NCBI RefSeq assembly: GCF_900182655.1
Contig: NZ_FXTC01000016.1
Coordinates: 31,289 to 95,288 of the forward strand
Origin: Chryseobacterium rhizoplanae
GTDB lineage: Bacteria; Bacteroidota; Bacteroidia; Flavobacteriales; Weeksellaceae
Direction: 5' to 3'
DNA: 64,000 bases
How positions within the stretch are numbered: the stretch's first letter is position 1; the number at the start of each line of letters is the position of its first letter. The notes beneath the pieces were generated by a model. That model was given only the letters and a program-made list of their open reading frames with translations. It was not told the DNA's origin and searched no databases. Below, piece by piece: positions 51,714-61,350 of the stretch. Both the position numbers and the translations under genes were made by a program.

Positions 51714-53195
51714 TTACTGTACTGCTTTTAGCACATTGATGTTTCCGTAGCCGTAGCTTGAATTAACATTTGGATAGTAGGTTGCAGACTGTCTCATTTT
51801 ATTAAGCACCTGATCTCTTGTCCATGATGGATTTTTAGCCCAAACTAAAGCCGCAATTCCTGCTGTAGCTGCTGTAGCTACTGAAGAACCACCCACATAA
51901 TCTGCCTGCCCGTTGTAATAGCTCAAAACCGGAACCGTATTTCCTGAAGCCCTTTCCATCTGGAAGGTAAAGTCGATCTGGCTTCCGGAGTGGCAAACAT
52001 CACATTTCTGATTGGATGTATTCTCTTTTACTCCTGTTATTGCCTGGGTTTCTGACATTGACGCAGGGAAAATTACTCCCACAAAACTGGTAAAGCTGGT
52101 AGAAGTTCCTCCGGCACAGAAAATCAGTTTTCCTTTAGAATAAGCATATTTAACACCATCTTCAATTTTTCCGACAGAGAAAATATGTCCCATTGACATT
52201 GAAATGATTTTTACACTGGTATTGTTACCCAATTCTGTAAACGCTGTTTTTACAGCAGTCTGCTCACTGGATGTTTCCAGAACAACGTTTTCTGCAGCTC
52301 TGTAGGCGATCAGATTGGCATTATAAGCCACCCCTACAGGCAGTCCTGCATTATTTCTCGGAGCTGTCATTACGGAAGCCATTTTTGTTCCGTGCCCGCA
52401 CTGATCTGCGGATCCATCTGAGTTATACACTCCTACTTTACTGATTGTTCTTCCTGAAGATGCACCGTTGTTAAAGCTTCCTCCCAGTAAAGTCTGCTCC
52501 GGAGAAACTCCTGTATCAATAAGGCCAATAGTAACACCTGCTCCTGTACTGTAGCTCCATGCTTCAGGAATGCTATGCTTGGTGAAAGCCCAGGGAATCT
52601 TTGCACTTGGTGTTGTAGAGGTGTAGTCTGCTGTACTTAATGTTGATGATGAAAAACCACATCCTGACGAACCGCTTCCGGAAGATTTTGCCGCTGCGTT
52701 ATATTGAGCTTCAAATTCAAAATAATGATAATCGGCCGGCTCTACGTATCGGATATTTTTCATTTGTCGAAGAGCAGCAACGGTTTCTTCATTTTCAATA
52801 ACAACATCCATTTGGTTAAGATACTGATCTGAAAGAAGAAGAAAATTTCTCTCCTCTTTTCCTTCATATTTTTTGATTACAGAAAGAACTTCTTTTTCCA
52901 TATCACTGCTGTTCGGAGATTTACTTCTGTCAAAATCATCTTTAGAAGCTCCGAAACCGATAGATACCATTTTGTTTCCGCGGAAAACAGCACTCCAGAC
53001 GAAATGATCAGATTCATTCTTCCAGTTGAAAGTTCCGTCTGTTTTAATAGCCTGATTGATCCTTTCATTGATCTGTTTTGCAGTCAGTGGATCTTTCTGT
53101 GACATTTCTGTTTTTACATTTTCGTTCTGAAGTTCTTCTCTGGAACACGAGTTTAAGGCAAAAAATATTGCCAGTAGGAATACAGTTTTTTTCAT
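51714..53195 (-). CDS. S8-family subtilisin-like peptidase, lipoprotein
   Basis: The 493-residue protein has a lipoprotein signal (Cys17), a ~190-residue propeptide region and the S8 triad D227 (GLIDTGV), H268 (CGHGTKMAS) and S438 (GGSSVATA). The usual oxyanion-hole Asn is replaced by Gly363 in FCAGGTSTS, at the spacing expected for Asn155 of subtilisin. The Pro after the Ser motif is Ala. Activity may be reduced or altered. No type IX sorting domain is visible. Confidence 0.92.
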   Translation of the reverse strand: MKKTVFLLAIFFALNSCSREELQNENVKTEMSQKDPLTAKQINERINQAIKTDGTFNWKNESDHFVWSAVFRGNKMVSIGFGASKDDFDRSKSPNSSDMEKEVLSVIKKYEGKEERNFLLLSDQYLNQMDVVIENEETVAALRQMKNIRYVEPADYHYFEFEAQYNAAAKSSGSGSSGCGFSSSTLSTADYTSTTPSAKIPWAFTKHSIPEAWSYSTGAGVTIGLIDTGVSPEQTLLGGSFNNGASSGRTISKVGVYNSDGSADQCGHGTKMASVMTAPRNNAGLPVGVAYNANLIAYRAAENVVLETSSEQTAVKTAFTELGNNTSVKIISMSMGHIFSVGKIEDGVKYAYSKGKLIFCAGGTSTSFTSFVGVIFPASMSETQAITGVKENTSNQKCDVCHSGSQIDFTFQMERASGNTVPVLSYYNGQADYVGGSSVATAATAGIAALVWAKNPSWTRDQVLNKMRQSATYYPNVNSSYGYGNINVLKAVQ

Positions 53196-53286
53196 ATGTT
53201 ATAATTTTGGTTGGAGCCACAATATAACACTTTCATGGGAATTAAAAACTTAAAAAAAATGAATTTAGCATTACATGAATATTAAA

Positions 53287-53733
53287 TTACAATATCTTCT
53301 CATAGCAGACACTTTGCTCTATTCCAACGTATTGTCCATAATTGGGTATTCTGTAAAAGCCGCTTTTCTCATACACGGAAATAGCATTTTTCAGATCCTG
53401 AGAAGTTTCCAACACCGCCTTTTTAAAATTCAATTCTGCGGCCCAGTCTTCCAGTTCCTTTACAATCGTTGAACCCAGTCCTTTTTTCCTGAATTCCGGA
53501 TTAGTAAACATTCTTTTTATTTCTACCGTATCTTCGGAAAAAGGTTTGAATGCTCCGCAAGCTGCCGGAATAGTATCAATATAAACTACAATACAGTTTT
53601 TAATTGTATCAATTTTATTAAACTGAGCAAAAAAATCATCTTCCTCACCATTATGTTCTGCTAATGTAGCGTCAAGAGATTTTACTAATTTTTGAAAGTC
53701 TGGATTGGTAGAATCTGTTCTAAGTACATTCAT
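53287..53733 (-). CDS. GNAT-family N-acetyltransferase
   Basis: The 148-residue protein has the GNAT core: PAACGAFKPFSEDTVEIKRMFTNPEFRKKGLGSTIVKELEDWA with the acetyl-CoA-binding R-x-x-G-L/x-G-S pattern, then AVLETSQDLKNAISVYEKSGFY. The substrate is unknown. It lies between the subtilase and hutH genes, all minus, each with its own gap. Confidence 0.9.
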   Translation of the reverse strand: MNVLRTDSTNPDFQKLVKSLDATLAEHNGEEDDFFAQFNKIDTIKNCIVVYIDTIPAACGAFKPFSEDTVEIKRMFTNPEFRKKGLGSTIVKELEDWAAELNFKKAVLETSQDLKNAISVYEKSGFYRIPNYGQYVGIEQSVCYEKIL

Positions 53734-53774
53734 ATCTATTTGATTTAAATGAAGTTAAAGGCCTGCGAAAACAA

Positions 53775-53796
53775 AAAGCTCCCTTTCGGAAGCTTT
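53775..53796 (-). terminator. hutH terminator
   Basis: On the minus strand AAAGCTTCC/GGGAGCTTT (one G-U pair) with a GAAA loop is followed by TTG and T-rich DNA. Confidence 0.75.
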
Positions 53797-53810
53797 ATTT
53801 ATTTTAAAGT

Positions 53811-55298
53811 TTAGTTGACAATAAATTTTCTTTCATTGATCAGCTCTGCAATTGCCAGCATATCTTTACCGATCAGTCGGTCATCTTCAAGCTTAGCAAC
53901 TTTGGAACGAAGCACTGTAAAGTTTTCTTCAATTACTTTAGAGCATTTTGCAGGTCTTCTGAATTCCAGTCCCTGAGCAGCAAACATCAACTCAACGGAT
54001 AAAATGTTCACAAGGTTTCCAAGAACCTGATTGAATTTTCTTCCTGAAATACTTCCCATGGAAACATGATCTTCCTGTCCTAAACTTGTAGGAATAGAAT
54101 CTGCTGACGCCGGGAAACATAATGTCTTATTTTCTGTAACCAAAGCAGCTGAAGTATACTGGGGAATCATAAATCCTGAGTTTAATCCTGAGCTTTCGGT
54201 CAATAATCTTGGTAATCCGTACTTTCCTTCTAATAATAAGTAACTTCTTCTGTCAGAAATATTTCCTAATTCTGCAGCCGCCAGTGTAGCATAGTCTAAA
54301 GGCAGAGCCATCAGCTGTCCGTGGAAGTTACCCCCTGAAATGGATTCTTCAGCACTTAGTACAATCGGGTTGTCTGTTACAGAGTTCAGTTCTGTTTCCG
54401 CCATACTTCTAAGGTGCTCAAAGGCATTTCTGCTTGCTCCGTGAACCTGTGGTACACATCTCATGGAATAAGGATCCTGAACTCTCTCACAATCTTCGTG
54501 AGCTTTCATATTTTCTGATCCTTTTAAGAATTTAAGCATTCTTGCCGCTACTTTTTTACTGCCCTCAAAAGGTCTGATCTCATGAAGCTCTTTTTTGAAC
54601 GGGCTCGCAGAACCTCTGTAGGCTTCGATGCTCATTGCAGCAGTCATATCCGCAAGATCTAATAAATACTCGAATTTTTCAAGTCCTTTGATTGCATGAG
54701 CAAGGATAAACTGGGTTCCGTTGATCAATCCTAATCCTTCTTTTGGTCCTAAAACCAGTGCTTCAAGGTCGTGTTTCTTCAGAACTTCCATGGTATCGGA
54801 AACCTGATTTCCTTCCCAAACCTGTCCTAAACCAAGTAAAGGCAACACCAGATGTGCCAAAGGAGCAAGGTCTCCAGAAGCTCCTACAGATCCTTGTTCA
54901 GGAACCACCGGAATAATATCTTTCTCCAGCATCAGAATCATTCTTTCAATAACTTCAAGAGAAACTCCGGAAAATCCTTTTGAAAGTGCATGAACTTTAG
55001 CAATCATCATGATCTTGGAAAGTTCTTTATCAATGGGTTTCCCCACTCCTACTGCATGAGAGATGATCAGGTTATATTGTAACTGCGCTGTTTCGTCTGC
55101 AGATATTTTAGTATCACATAAAGGTCCGAACCCGGTATTGATTCCATATACACATCTGTCAGACTCTACTATTTTCTGTACGTTTTTCTGAGATTTTAAG
55201 ATTTGTTCTTTTGCGGCTTTATTAAGCTTGGCTTTATTTGGCTTTTTACAGATTTCCAGAACATCATGGAAAGTAAAAACATCTACCCCGTATATCAT
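53811..55298 (-). CDS. hutH: Histidine ammonia-lyase
   Basis: The 495-residue enzyme removes ammonia from L-histidine to give urocanate. The A140-S141-G142 triad (in SVGASGDLAPLAH) forms the MIO cofactor. The Ser-His pair in NLIISHAVGVG favours histidine over tyrosine as substrate. No other hut genes are adjacent, so the later steps are encoded elsewhere or missing. Confidence 0.95.
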   Translation of the reverse strand: MIYGVDVFTFHDVLEICKKPNKAKLNKAAKEQILKSQKNVQKIVESDRCVYGINTGFGPLCDTKISADETAQLQYNLIISHAVGVGKPIDKELSKIMMIAKVHALSKGFSGVSLEVIERMILMLEKDIIPVVPEQGSVGASGDLAPLAHLVLPLLGLGQVWEGNQVSDTMEVLKKHDLEALVLGPKEGLGLINGTQFILAHAIKGLEKFEYLLDLADMTAAMSIEAYRGSASPFKKELHEIRPFEGSKKVAARMLKFLKGSENMKAHEDCERVQDPYSMRCVPQVHGASRNAFEHLRSMAETELNSVTDNPIVLSAEESISGGNFHGQLMALPLDYATLAAAELGNISDRRSYLLLEGKYGLPRLLTESSGLNSGFMIPQYTSAALVTENKTLCFPASADSIPTSLGQEDHVSMGSISGRKFNQVLGNLVNILSVELMFAAQGLEFRRPAKCSKVIEENFTVLRSKVAKLEDDRLIGKDMLAIAELINERKFIVN

Positions 55299-55428
55299 TT
55301 CTAAAAAATTTTCTTAAAATTACGCATTTAACAATAATTGGAAAAGCTAAATTTCAATCTTGTATATTTTTATATCAACAAGGAAATTATTTTACTATTT
55401 TTAGCCTCGAAATTAAAAACAATAATAC

Positions 55429-56190
55429 ATGAGACTGAAAACTCTACTCCTTGCTTTATGTGTAGCAAGTACAACAGCTTTCGCCCAGAAAGTAAAATAC
55501 TCTAAAGAGGACATCAAAAAAATGGAAACTTACCTTTTTAATGAAGGTTTTAATACTCCATCTCCTAAGAAAACATCTACCATTATCTTAAAAGACGGAA
55601 CTACCTACAAAGGTTTCTGTAATAAGATTGAAACCAAAAAAGGACAGATCTACGAGGTCGCTATTAAAGACAGTGTCACCAAAAAGAATACTACTTTCAA
55701 TGCTGATCAGATCAATGAGATGTATGTGTATCCAAGCAATGCAGAGAAGATTGCAAAAGTGGCAAAATACATGGGGAATATCAGAAATTTCGGAACTAAA
55801 AAATTGACGAAAAACACCAATAATGATAGAATTTATTTTGTCAACCAGACTGTTTCTCTAAAGAACAAAAAAGATGATAAGGAATTTCTGATGCAGGTTA
55901 TCAACCCCGGTTTTGATGATATTATTTCAGTATACCACGATCCCAGAGCTAAAGAAACCACAGGGTTTTCTGTAATGGGCTCTCCACAGCTTGGAGGCGG
56001 GGTTATCAAATCTTATTATGTAAAAAAGGGCGACAAAGTAATGTGGCTGCATAAAGATGATTTTGAAGATAACTACGATTTTCTATTCGGAGACAATGCA
56101 GAGTTTATGAAAAAATATCCTAAAAACTCTGTGGAATGGGATTACTTCAGTTTTCTTGTGAATGAATACACAACCATGACAAACGGATAA
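55429..56190 (+). CDS. Secreted protein of unknown function
   Basis: The 253-residue protein has a signal peptide (LKTLLLALCVASTTAFAQ). The mature part is Lys-rich with recurring strand-turn units (STIILKDGTTYKGF, QVINPGFDDIISVYHD, GGGVIKSYYVKKGDKVMWL). I recognise no domain. It has its own terminator, 23 bases past the stop. Confidence 0.75.
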   Translation: MRLKTLLLALCVASTTAFAQKVKYSKEDIKKMETYLFNEGFNTPSPKKTSTIILKDGTTYKGFCNKIETKKGQIYEVAIKDSVTKKNTTFNADQINEMYVYPSNAEKIAKVAKYMGNIRNFGTKKLTKNTNNDRIYFVNQTVSLKNKKDDKEFLMQVINPGFDDIISVYHDPRAKETTGFSVMGSPQLGGGVIKSYYVKKGDKVMWLHKDDFEDNYDFLFGDNAEFMKKYPKNSVEWDYFSFLVNEYTTMTNG

Positions 56191-56213
56191 ACACTTCCAT
56201 CAATAAAATAAAG

Positions 56214-56233
56214 CCTGCAGACTCATCTGCAGG
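56214..56233 (+). terminator. Terminator before uvrC
   Basis: The stem CCTGCAGA/TCTGCAGG with a CTCA loop is followed by TTTTTCTTTTTT. Confidence 0.85.
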
Positions 56234-56263
56234 TTTTTCTTTTTTAAATAGCGAAAGTTTCCT

Positions 56264-56271
56264 TAATTTTG
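56264..56271 (+). promoter_or_regulatory. uvrC -7 box
   Basis: TAATTTTG ends only four bases before the ATG at 56276, which suggests that the mRNA starts at or beside the start codon. Confidence 0.5.
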
Positions 56272-56275
56272 TTAT

Positions 56276-58069
56276 ATGAATCCTTCTTTAGAACTACAGC
56301 TCAAAACCTTACCATCCGAACCCGGCGTTTATCGTTATTATGATAAAAACGAACAGCTTTTGTATGTTGGGAAAGCTAAAAATCTAAAAAAAAGGGTTCT
56401 CTCCTATTTCAACAAAAACCTTTCCGGATACAGGATCAAAATAATGGTCGGGAAAATCCAGCGATTGGAAACAACAATTGTAAACAGTGAGTATGATGCG
56501 CTTTTATTGGAAAATAATCTGATCAAAGAACATCAGCCGTTTTATAATGTCATGCTGAAGGATGACAAAACCTATCCGTGGATCTGCATCAAAAATGAGG
56601 ATTTTCCGAGAATTTTTCTGACCAGAAATGTAATTAAAGATGGGTCCGAATATTATGGTCCTTATGCAAAAGTGCGTCCCGCAAAGATTTTACTGGATAC
56701 CATCAAGCATATTTACAAGCTTAGAACCTGCAACCTGAATCTTTCTCCGGCCAAGATTGCTGAAGGGAAATATAAAGTCTGCCTGGAATATCATATCAAA
56801 AACTGTGAAGGCCCGTGTGAAGACCTTGAAAGCAAGGAAGAGTATGATGAAAAGATAGATGCCATCCGTGGAATTATCAAAGGAGACTTCCGGAAAGCTA
56901 AGGATTATCTGGTCAATCAGATGATGAAACTGGCTTCCAATCTTCAGTTTGAGCAAGCTCAGATTATTAAAGAAAGACTCGATATTCTGGAGGATTACCA
57001 GGCTAAGAATACGGTAGTAAACCCTAATATTGACGATGTGGATGTCTTCGGAATGACCAGTGATGAAACGGCAGCATATGTCAATTTCTTTAAAATCAGA
57101 AATGGAAACATCATCCAGAGTTTTACGACCGAGATTAAAAAAATTCTTGAAGAAACGGATGAAGACATTATGGAGGAAGCTTTGATTGAGATTCGTCAGA
57201 AGTTTTCTTCGGATTCCAAAGAAGTGCTGTTACCGTTTCATCTGTCTGTAGAAATCCCTAATGTAAAACTGATTGTTCCTAAAGTAGGAGATAAAAAAAG
57301 AATTGTAGAGCTTTCCGAAAAGAACGCTAAAGAATATCGTCTGGAAAAGCTGAAACAGGTTCAGATTGTAGATCCTGAAAGACATACCAACAGAATCATG
57401 GCAGAAATGCAGAAACTTCTCAGAATGCCGGTTGAACCCAGACATATTGAAGGTTTTGATAACTCAAATATTCAGGGAACCAATCCTGTCTCTGCATGTG
57501 TTGTTTTCAAAGATGGCAGACCAAGTAAAGCAGATTACAGAATTTTCCATCCTAAAACAGTGGAAGGTCCTAACGATTTTGCTACCATGGAAGAAGTGAT
57601 CTACCGCCGCTATAAAAGAATGCTTGATGAAGGTGAAGATCTTCCACAGCTTATTCTGATTGACGGAGGAAAAGGACAGTTGTCTTCTGCGGTAAAAAGT
57701 CTTAGATTATTAGGACTATACGGAAAAATCACCATTGTAGGTATCGCCAAAAGGCTGGAAGAGATTTTCTTCCCCGAAGATTCTATTCCCTTATATCTGG
57801 ATAAAAAATCTGAAACTTTAAAAATACTTCAGCGTGTACGTGACGAGGCTCACCGATTTGGGGTAAAGCATCACAGAACGAGAAGAAAAAATTCTACGAT
57901 AAAATCTGAGCTGGAAGAAATTCCTGGTGTTGGAGAAAAAACTATTGAGCTGCTTCTGTCTAAACTGAAGTCTGTAAAACGTATCAAAGAAGCCAGTATG
58001 GAAACGCTGGAAGAAATTTTAGGGAAAAGTAAGGCTAAAGTAATTTGGGAGTTTTTTAATGCCAATTGA
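56276..58069 (+). CDS. uvrC: Excinuclease ABC subunit C
   Basis: The 597-residue nucleotide-excision-repair nuclease has an N-terminal GIY-YIG domain (PSEPGVYRYYDKNEQLLYVGKAKNLKKRVLSYF), a UVR helix pair, the RNase H-like domain (GFDNSNIQGTNPVSACVVFKDGRPSKADYRIF, LPQLILIDGGKGQLSSA) and C-terminal HhH motifs (LEEIPGVGEKTIELLLSKL). All regions needed for the 3' and 5' cuts are present. Confidence 0.97.
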   Translation: MNPSLELQLKTLPSEPGVYRYYDKNEQLLYVGKAKNLKKRVLSYFNKNLSGYRIKIMVGKIQRLETTIVNSEYDALLLENNLIKEHQPFYNVMLKDDKTYPWICIKNEDFPRIFLTRNVIKDGSEYYGPYAKVRPAKILLDTIKHIYKLRTCNLNLSPAKIAEGKYKVCLEYHIKNCEGPCEDLESKEEYDEKIDAIRGIIKGDFRKAKDYLVNQMMKLASNLQFEQAQIIKERLDILEDYQAKNTVVNPNIDDVDVFGMTSDETAAYVNFFKIRNGNIIQSFTTEIKKILEETDEDIMEEALIEIRQKFSSDSKEVLLPFHLSVEIPNVKLIVPKVGDKKRIVELSEKNAKEYRLEKLKQVQIVDPERHTNRIMAEMQKLLRMPVEPRHIEGFDNSNIQGTNPVSACVVFKDGRPSKADYRIFHPKTVEGPNDFATMEEVIYRRYKRMLDEGEDLPQLILIDGGKGQLSSAVKSLRLLGLYGKITIVGIAKRLEEIFFPEDSIPLYLDKKSETLKILQRVRDEAHRFGVKHHRTRRKNSTIKSELEEIPGVGEKTIELLLSKLKSVKRIKEASMETLEEILGKSKAKVIWEFFNAN

Positions 58070-58462
58070 TAATCTGGCGCAGTTTAACAGATATTTTACA
58101 CTAACAAAATAGTCCTTTTTTTATAAAATTTTACACTTATTTTCCATTTCATTAACAAGTGACAAAAATCAACACTCCTTTAAACTAAAGGATAATTTAT
58201 AAAGAAAAACACAAATAAAATAAATATTTTACTAAATAATAGTATTATTTGTAATTTTTTCATAAATTAGTAATATCAACTAATAACGATAATACTATGA
58301 AAATTTTTCTCATTTTATAAATCTTTCTGTATTTTCCTTTGTCACTATAGATGGTGACTACCCCCTTTATATCTTTATAGTATTTATTTCATATAGAAAG
58401 TCTAGCCAAAAACACCTTCCTAACTTTCTGAAAAATGAAAAACACATCAGCATATATATTAT
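58070..58462. other. Gene-poor AT-rich region
   Basis: No convincing gene is seen. It holds a 17-bp palindrome (AAATAATAGTATTATTT at 58234-58250), a partly matching inverted ATAATACTA near 58289 and a small GTCAC/GTGAC hairpin near 58341. A 7-codon ATG-TAA frame at 58297-58320 is too short to call. Confidence 0.4.
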
Positions 58463-58488
58463 AAAAGGCTCTTTTTCAAGAGCCTTTT
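58463..58488 (-). terminator. Terminator of the next minus gene
   Basis: The stem AAAAGGCTCTT/AAGAGCCTTTT with a TTTC loop lies 20 bases past the stop of the minus-strand secreted-protein gene. Confidence 0.85.
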
Positions 58489-58507
58489 ATGTTTGTTATT
58501 TTTCAGA

Positions 58508-59248
58508 TTATTTTGCTGCAAAAACTTCTTTGGAAAATTTTCCGTCACCCTGTGGCATATCTATCACAATGCTTCCATTTTCAAAATATCCTATGGTAGT
58601 ATTTCCATCGGCCAGTTTCACTAAGAAAACTGAGTTCTTAGAAGTTGTTTTGAAAGCGGCAAACGGTACTGAACTGCCAGATTTTGCCAAGATAAACTGA
58701 TTAGTATCAATCTGTATTTTCTGAAGATCCAGTTTCCCATTTGAGTAGCTATTCGCTTCAGGAATTGTCGTAGATGCAACAGATACAACAGGTTCAGGAG
58801 ATGTATTCTGACCATTAGTGGATGCGGGTAAGAATGCAACAGGATTTGAAAGCGGAATTTTTAGTAAAGCTTCTTTTGTTGCATCCTGTAATCCTTCTTC
58901 ATATTCTTTGATTTTTGAACCTCCTTTAGATTCCAGTATTACATTATTATTACAATCCTTGAACTGTACTATTACTTTATTTTTAAATACATTTTTATCA
59001 TTAATAACATCAGCATTCACCACATTACAGAAATTACTTTTAGCTTCTGAAGGCCAATTATCTTTAATTACCGGCAGAATAATATATTTTTTACCGGTTA
59101 AAGCTTTGGTGAAAAAGTTTTTTAAACCATAATCTTCCTTAAACGTTTCAAATTTTTCAGGAACTGAAACATATTTGTAGTCTGAAACTTTTTGTGCAAA
59201 AACCATTGTTGAACTTACTGCCAACATCAATATTGATAACTTTTTCAT
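58508..59248 (-). CDS. Secreted protein of unknown function
   Basis: The 246-residue protein has a signal peptide (KKLSILMLAVSSTMVFAQ). The first half of the mature part has a NWPSEAKSNFCNVVNADV helix region and VIVQFKDCNNNVILES, a pattern of flavobacterial outer-membrane-associated proteins. A Ser/Thr-rich linker follows (PASTNGQNTSPEP), then a small beta-rich end. It starts 10 bases after the PorV-like gene ends, suggesting co-transcription. Confidence 0.75.
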   Translation of the reverse strand: MKKLSILMLAVSSTMVFAQKVSDYKYVSVPEKFETFKEDYGLKNFFTKALTGKKYIILPVIKDNWPSEAKSNFCNVVNADVINDKNVFKNKVIVQFKDCNNNVILESKGGSKIKEYEEGLQDATKEALLKIPLSNPVAFLPASTNGQNTSPEPVVSVASTTIPEANSYSNGKLDLQKIQIDTNQFILAKSGSSVPFAAFKTTSKNSVFLVKLADGNTTIGYFENGSIVIDMPQGDGKFSKEVFAAK

Positions 59249-59258
59249 TTCTATAATT

Positions 59259-60341
59259 TTAATCGTTTCTGAATGCTCCCATATCCAGTTTCAGGGAAAA
59301 GAAATTGGAATAGAAGTTAGATCCGCCTATCCCTGAATTCGTAATCGCATAATCCAGTGTAAGCCCTCTATATCTGATTCCAAGTCCCGCACTTGGCTGG
59401 AAAGAAACTTTTCTTTTAAGATCTTCTATATCTGTAATCGACTGAAATCTGTTGATCCCCAATCTCACAAAAATCATTTTCTGATAGCCCAGTTCAGCTC
59501 CGGCATAGGGACTGATACTTGCGAAATCTGTTGAAATCAATGAAGCAGTTTTAGCAAAATCCACATTAATTCCTGCTTCCGGTAATACATACACGCTGCT
59601 ATTAATTTCAAATAATTTGCTGGCACCTACATTAAGTTTAGGCATTGTAAGTTCCAGTTTATCTTTCGGTGCCGGGTTGAATTCTTCTCCATTAACAACA
59701 GTTGAAAGTTCTTTCTGATTGATACTCCAGAAGTTTACGGTAGTCGTGATATCTCTTACCATACCTCCAAACTTCCATCCGTTATCTGCTTTATAAATAG
59801 CACCCACATCAAAACCAAAACCATAACCATTTGCAAATTTACCTACATTTCTGTAGACAATTTTAGCATTTACCCCAACATCCAGTTTGGGATTTCCTCC
59901 AGGCCTGAAAGCATAAGAAAGGATAGCCGCGTAATCGGATTGAGAGAATTTAGTGATTTTATCATAATCAATGTTCCCTTCAGAGTCAATCATCTGGGTA
60001 GTATTCAGAATGTTGTCTACACCTAGTCTTACCACTGAAACCCCAAAAACACCTTCTTCAAGAACTTTCGCATACGCCAGATAATCATACTTTGCAATAG
60101 ACTCAAAGTATTCTGCGTGCATCGCTGCACCTTGCCAGTCTCTTTCAACTGACATCAAACCTGCAGGGTTCCACATAGGAGCATATACATCATCCTGATT
60201 GGTAATTACTGCCCCACCCATTGCAAGACCTCTTGCTCCGGCTCCGATATTTAAGAATTCATTGGAATATTTCCTGATAATCTGAGATTGAGACAGCCCA
60301 AACAGCAGTGAAAATGCAAGTAAAAGATATTTTTTCATCAT
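59259..60341 (-). CDS. PorV/PorQ-family outer-membrane protein
   Basis: The 360-residue protein has a signal peptide and the conserved PorV/PorQ start YSNEFLNIGAGARGLAMGGAVITNQDDVYAPMWNPAGL, then a FadL-like beta-barrel ending KLDMGAFRND. PorV is an outer-membrane shuttle protein of type IX secretion; paralogues (PorV2-type) have related but separate roles. The position outside a secretion operon favours a paralogue. Two ATGs overlap at the start. Confidence 0.88.
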   Translation of the reverse strand: MMKKYLLLAFSLLFGLSQSQIIRKYSNEFLNIGAGARGLAMGGAVITNQDDVYAPMWNPAGLMSVERDWQGAAMHAEYFESIAKYDYLAYAKVLEEGVFGVSVVRLGVDNILNTTQMIDSEGNIDYDKITKFSQSDYAAILSYAFRPGGNPKLDVGVNAKIVYRNVGKFANGYGFGFDVGAIYKADNGWKFGGMVRDITTTVNFWSINQKELSTVVNGEEFNPAPKDKLELTMPKLNVGASKLFEINSSVYVLPEAGINVDFAKTASLISTDFASISPYAGAELGYQKMIFVRLGINRFQSITDIEDLKRKVSFQPSAGLGIRYRGLTLDYAITNSGIGGSNFYSNFFSLKLDMGAFRND

Positions 60342-60354
60342 ATAAATTTGATGC

Positions 60355-61233
60355 TTAGTTTAAGTTTTTAGTTTTTCTGGCTTTCATTAATCCATTGACT
60401 ATGATTGCCAGTATCATAACGCCTGAAGCAATATAAAAAATAGGGCTCATATGTTCTGATTCCCCAAAGATAAAAAAAGCTAGTATAATTCCGTAAACCG
60501 GTTCTAAATTAACTGTTAAAATTAAAGTAAAGGGTGATATATACTTCATTAATTTCACCGATTCTAACATGGGAAAAGCGGTAAAAACACTGGCTAACAA
60601 GCATATTAACGCTAAATCGCGGTAGTTTATTTCATTCATCTGAAAAATTTGCCCCGAAAGCAAATAAAATATCATTAAAATAAACCATCCACAGAAAATT
60701 TCATAAAAAATAATGTTTCCTGAACTCGTTTTGCCAAACATTTTACCATTAAAAACAGAAAAAACAGTTCCAAATACAGCACACAAGATTCCGTAAATAA
60801 TGCCTTCTTTAAAATGAAACTCTGTTTTGAAGATTAACAATATGCAGGCAACGATGACCGTTCCCATAATAACTTCAGAGATATCAATTTTTCTTTTAAA
60901 AATAACAGGTTCCAGAATCGAGGCAAAAAGTGTAGATAAAGATAGACAACTTAGTGCAATGGAAACATTGGAAACTTTAATAGAATAGAAAAAGCAATAC
61001 CAGTGAAGCGCCATTGCAAAACCTATTGCTGCCAGCTGAAAAAATATTTTTTTCGAAACTTTTATACTTTCTTTTTTAAAGACCCTGATGAATACAAAAA
61101 GAAAAACAGAAGCAAACAACATCCTGTAGAAAACAAGAATCTGGGCATTGGCATGGATTAATTTTCCCAAAATTGCAGTGAATCCCCACAAAAATACTAT
61201 TAAATGCAATCTGAAAAGCGCCAATTTATGCAT
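60355..61233 (-). CDS. EamA-family DMT transporter
   Basis: The 292-residue membrane protein has about ten hydrophobic segments in two EamA repeats, with VFLWGFTAILGKLI at the start, ALSCLSLSTLFASILEPVIF at the end of the first half and LEPVYGIILAFFIFGESEHMSPIFYIASGVMI in the second. These carry metabolites or drugs; the substrate is unknown. It lies 13 bases upstream of the PorV-like gene, on the same strand. Confidence 0.92.
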   Translation of the reverse strand: MHKLALFRLHLIVFLWGFTAILGKLIHANAQILVFYRMLFASVFLFVFIRVFKKESIKVSKKIFFQLAAIGFAMALHWYCFFYSIKVSNVSIALSCLSLSTLFASILEPVIFKRKIDISEVIMGTVIVACILLIFKTEFHFKEGIIYGILCAVFGTVFSVFNGKMFGKTSSGNIIFYEIFCGWFILMIFYLLSGQIFQMNEINYRDLALICLLASVFTAFPMLESVKLMKYISPFTLILTVNLEPVYGIILAFFIFGESEHMSPIFYIASGVMILAIIVNGLMKARKTKNLN

Positions 61234-61350
61234 AACCTATCCCCTTTTAATTATAACGTGCAAATTTACAAATCACAATCACAAAAATTGATAAAAAAAT
61301 ACGTTTAATCTAAAAAAAGTTAATAAAAATTAAAACAGAGAGGAATCCAT

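Noticed and set aside
53811..55298. A histidine-utilisation operon
   Set aside because: Only hutH is present; the neighbours are an acetyltransferase and a secreted protein with no link to histidine breakdown.
58297..58320. A 7-codon leader peptide frame
   Set aside because: It is too short to support and has no attenuator structure or downstream gene on that strand.
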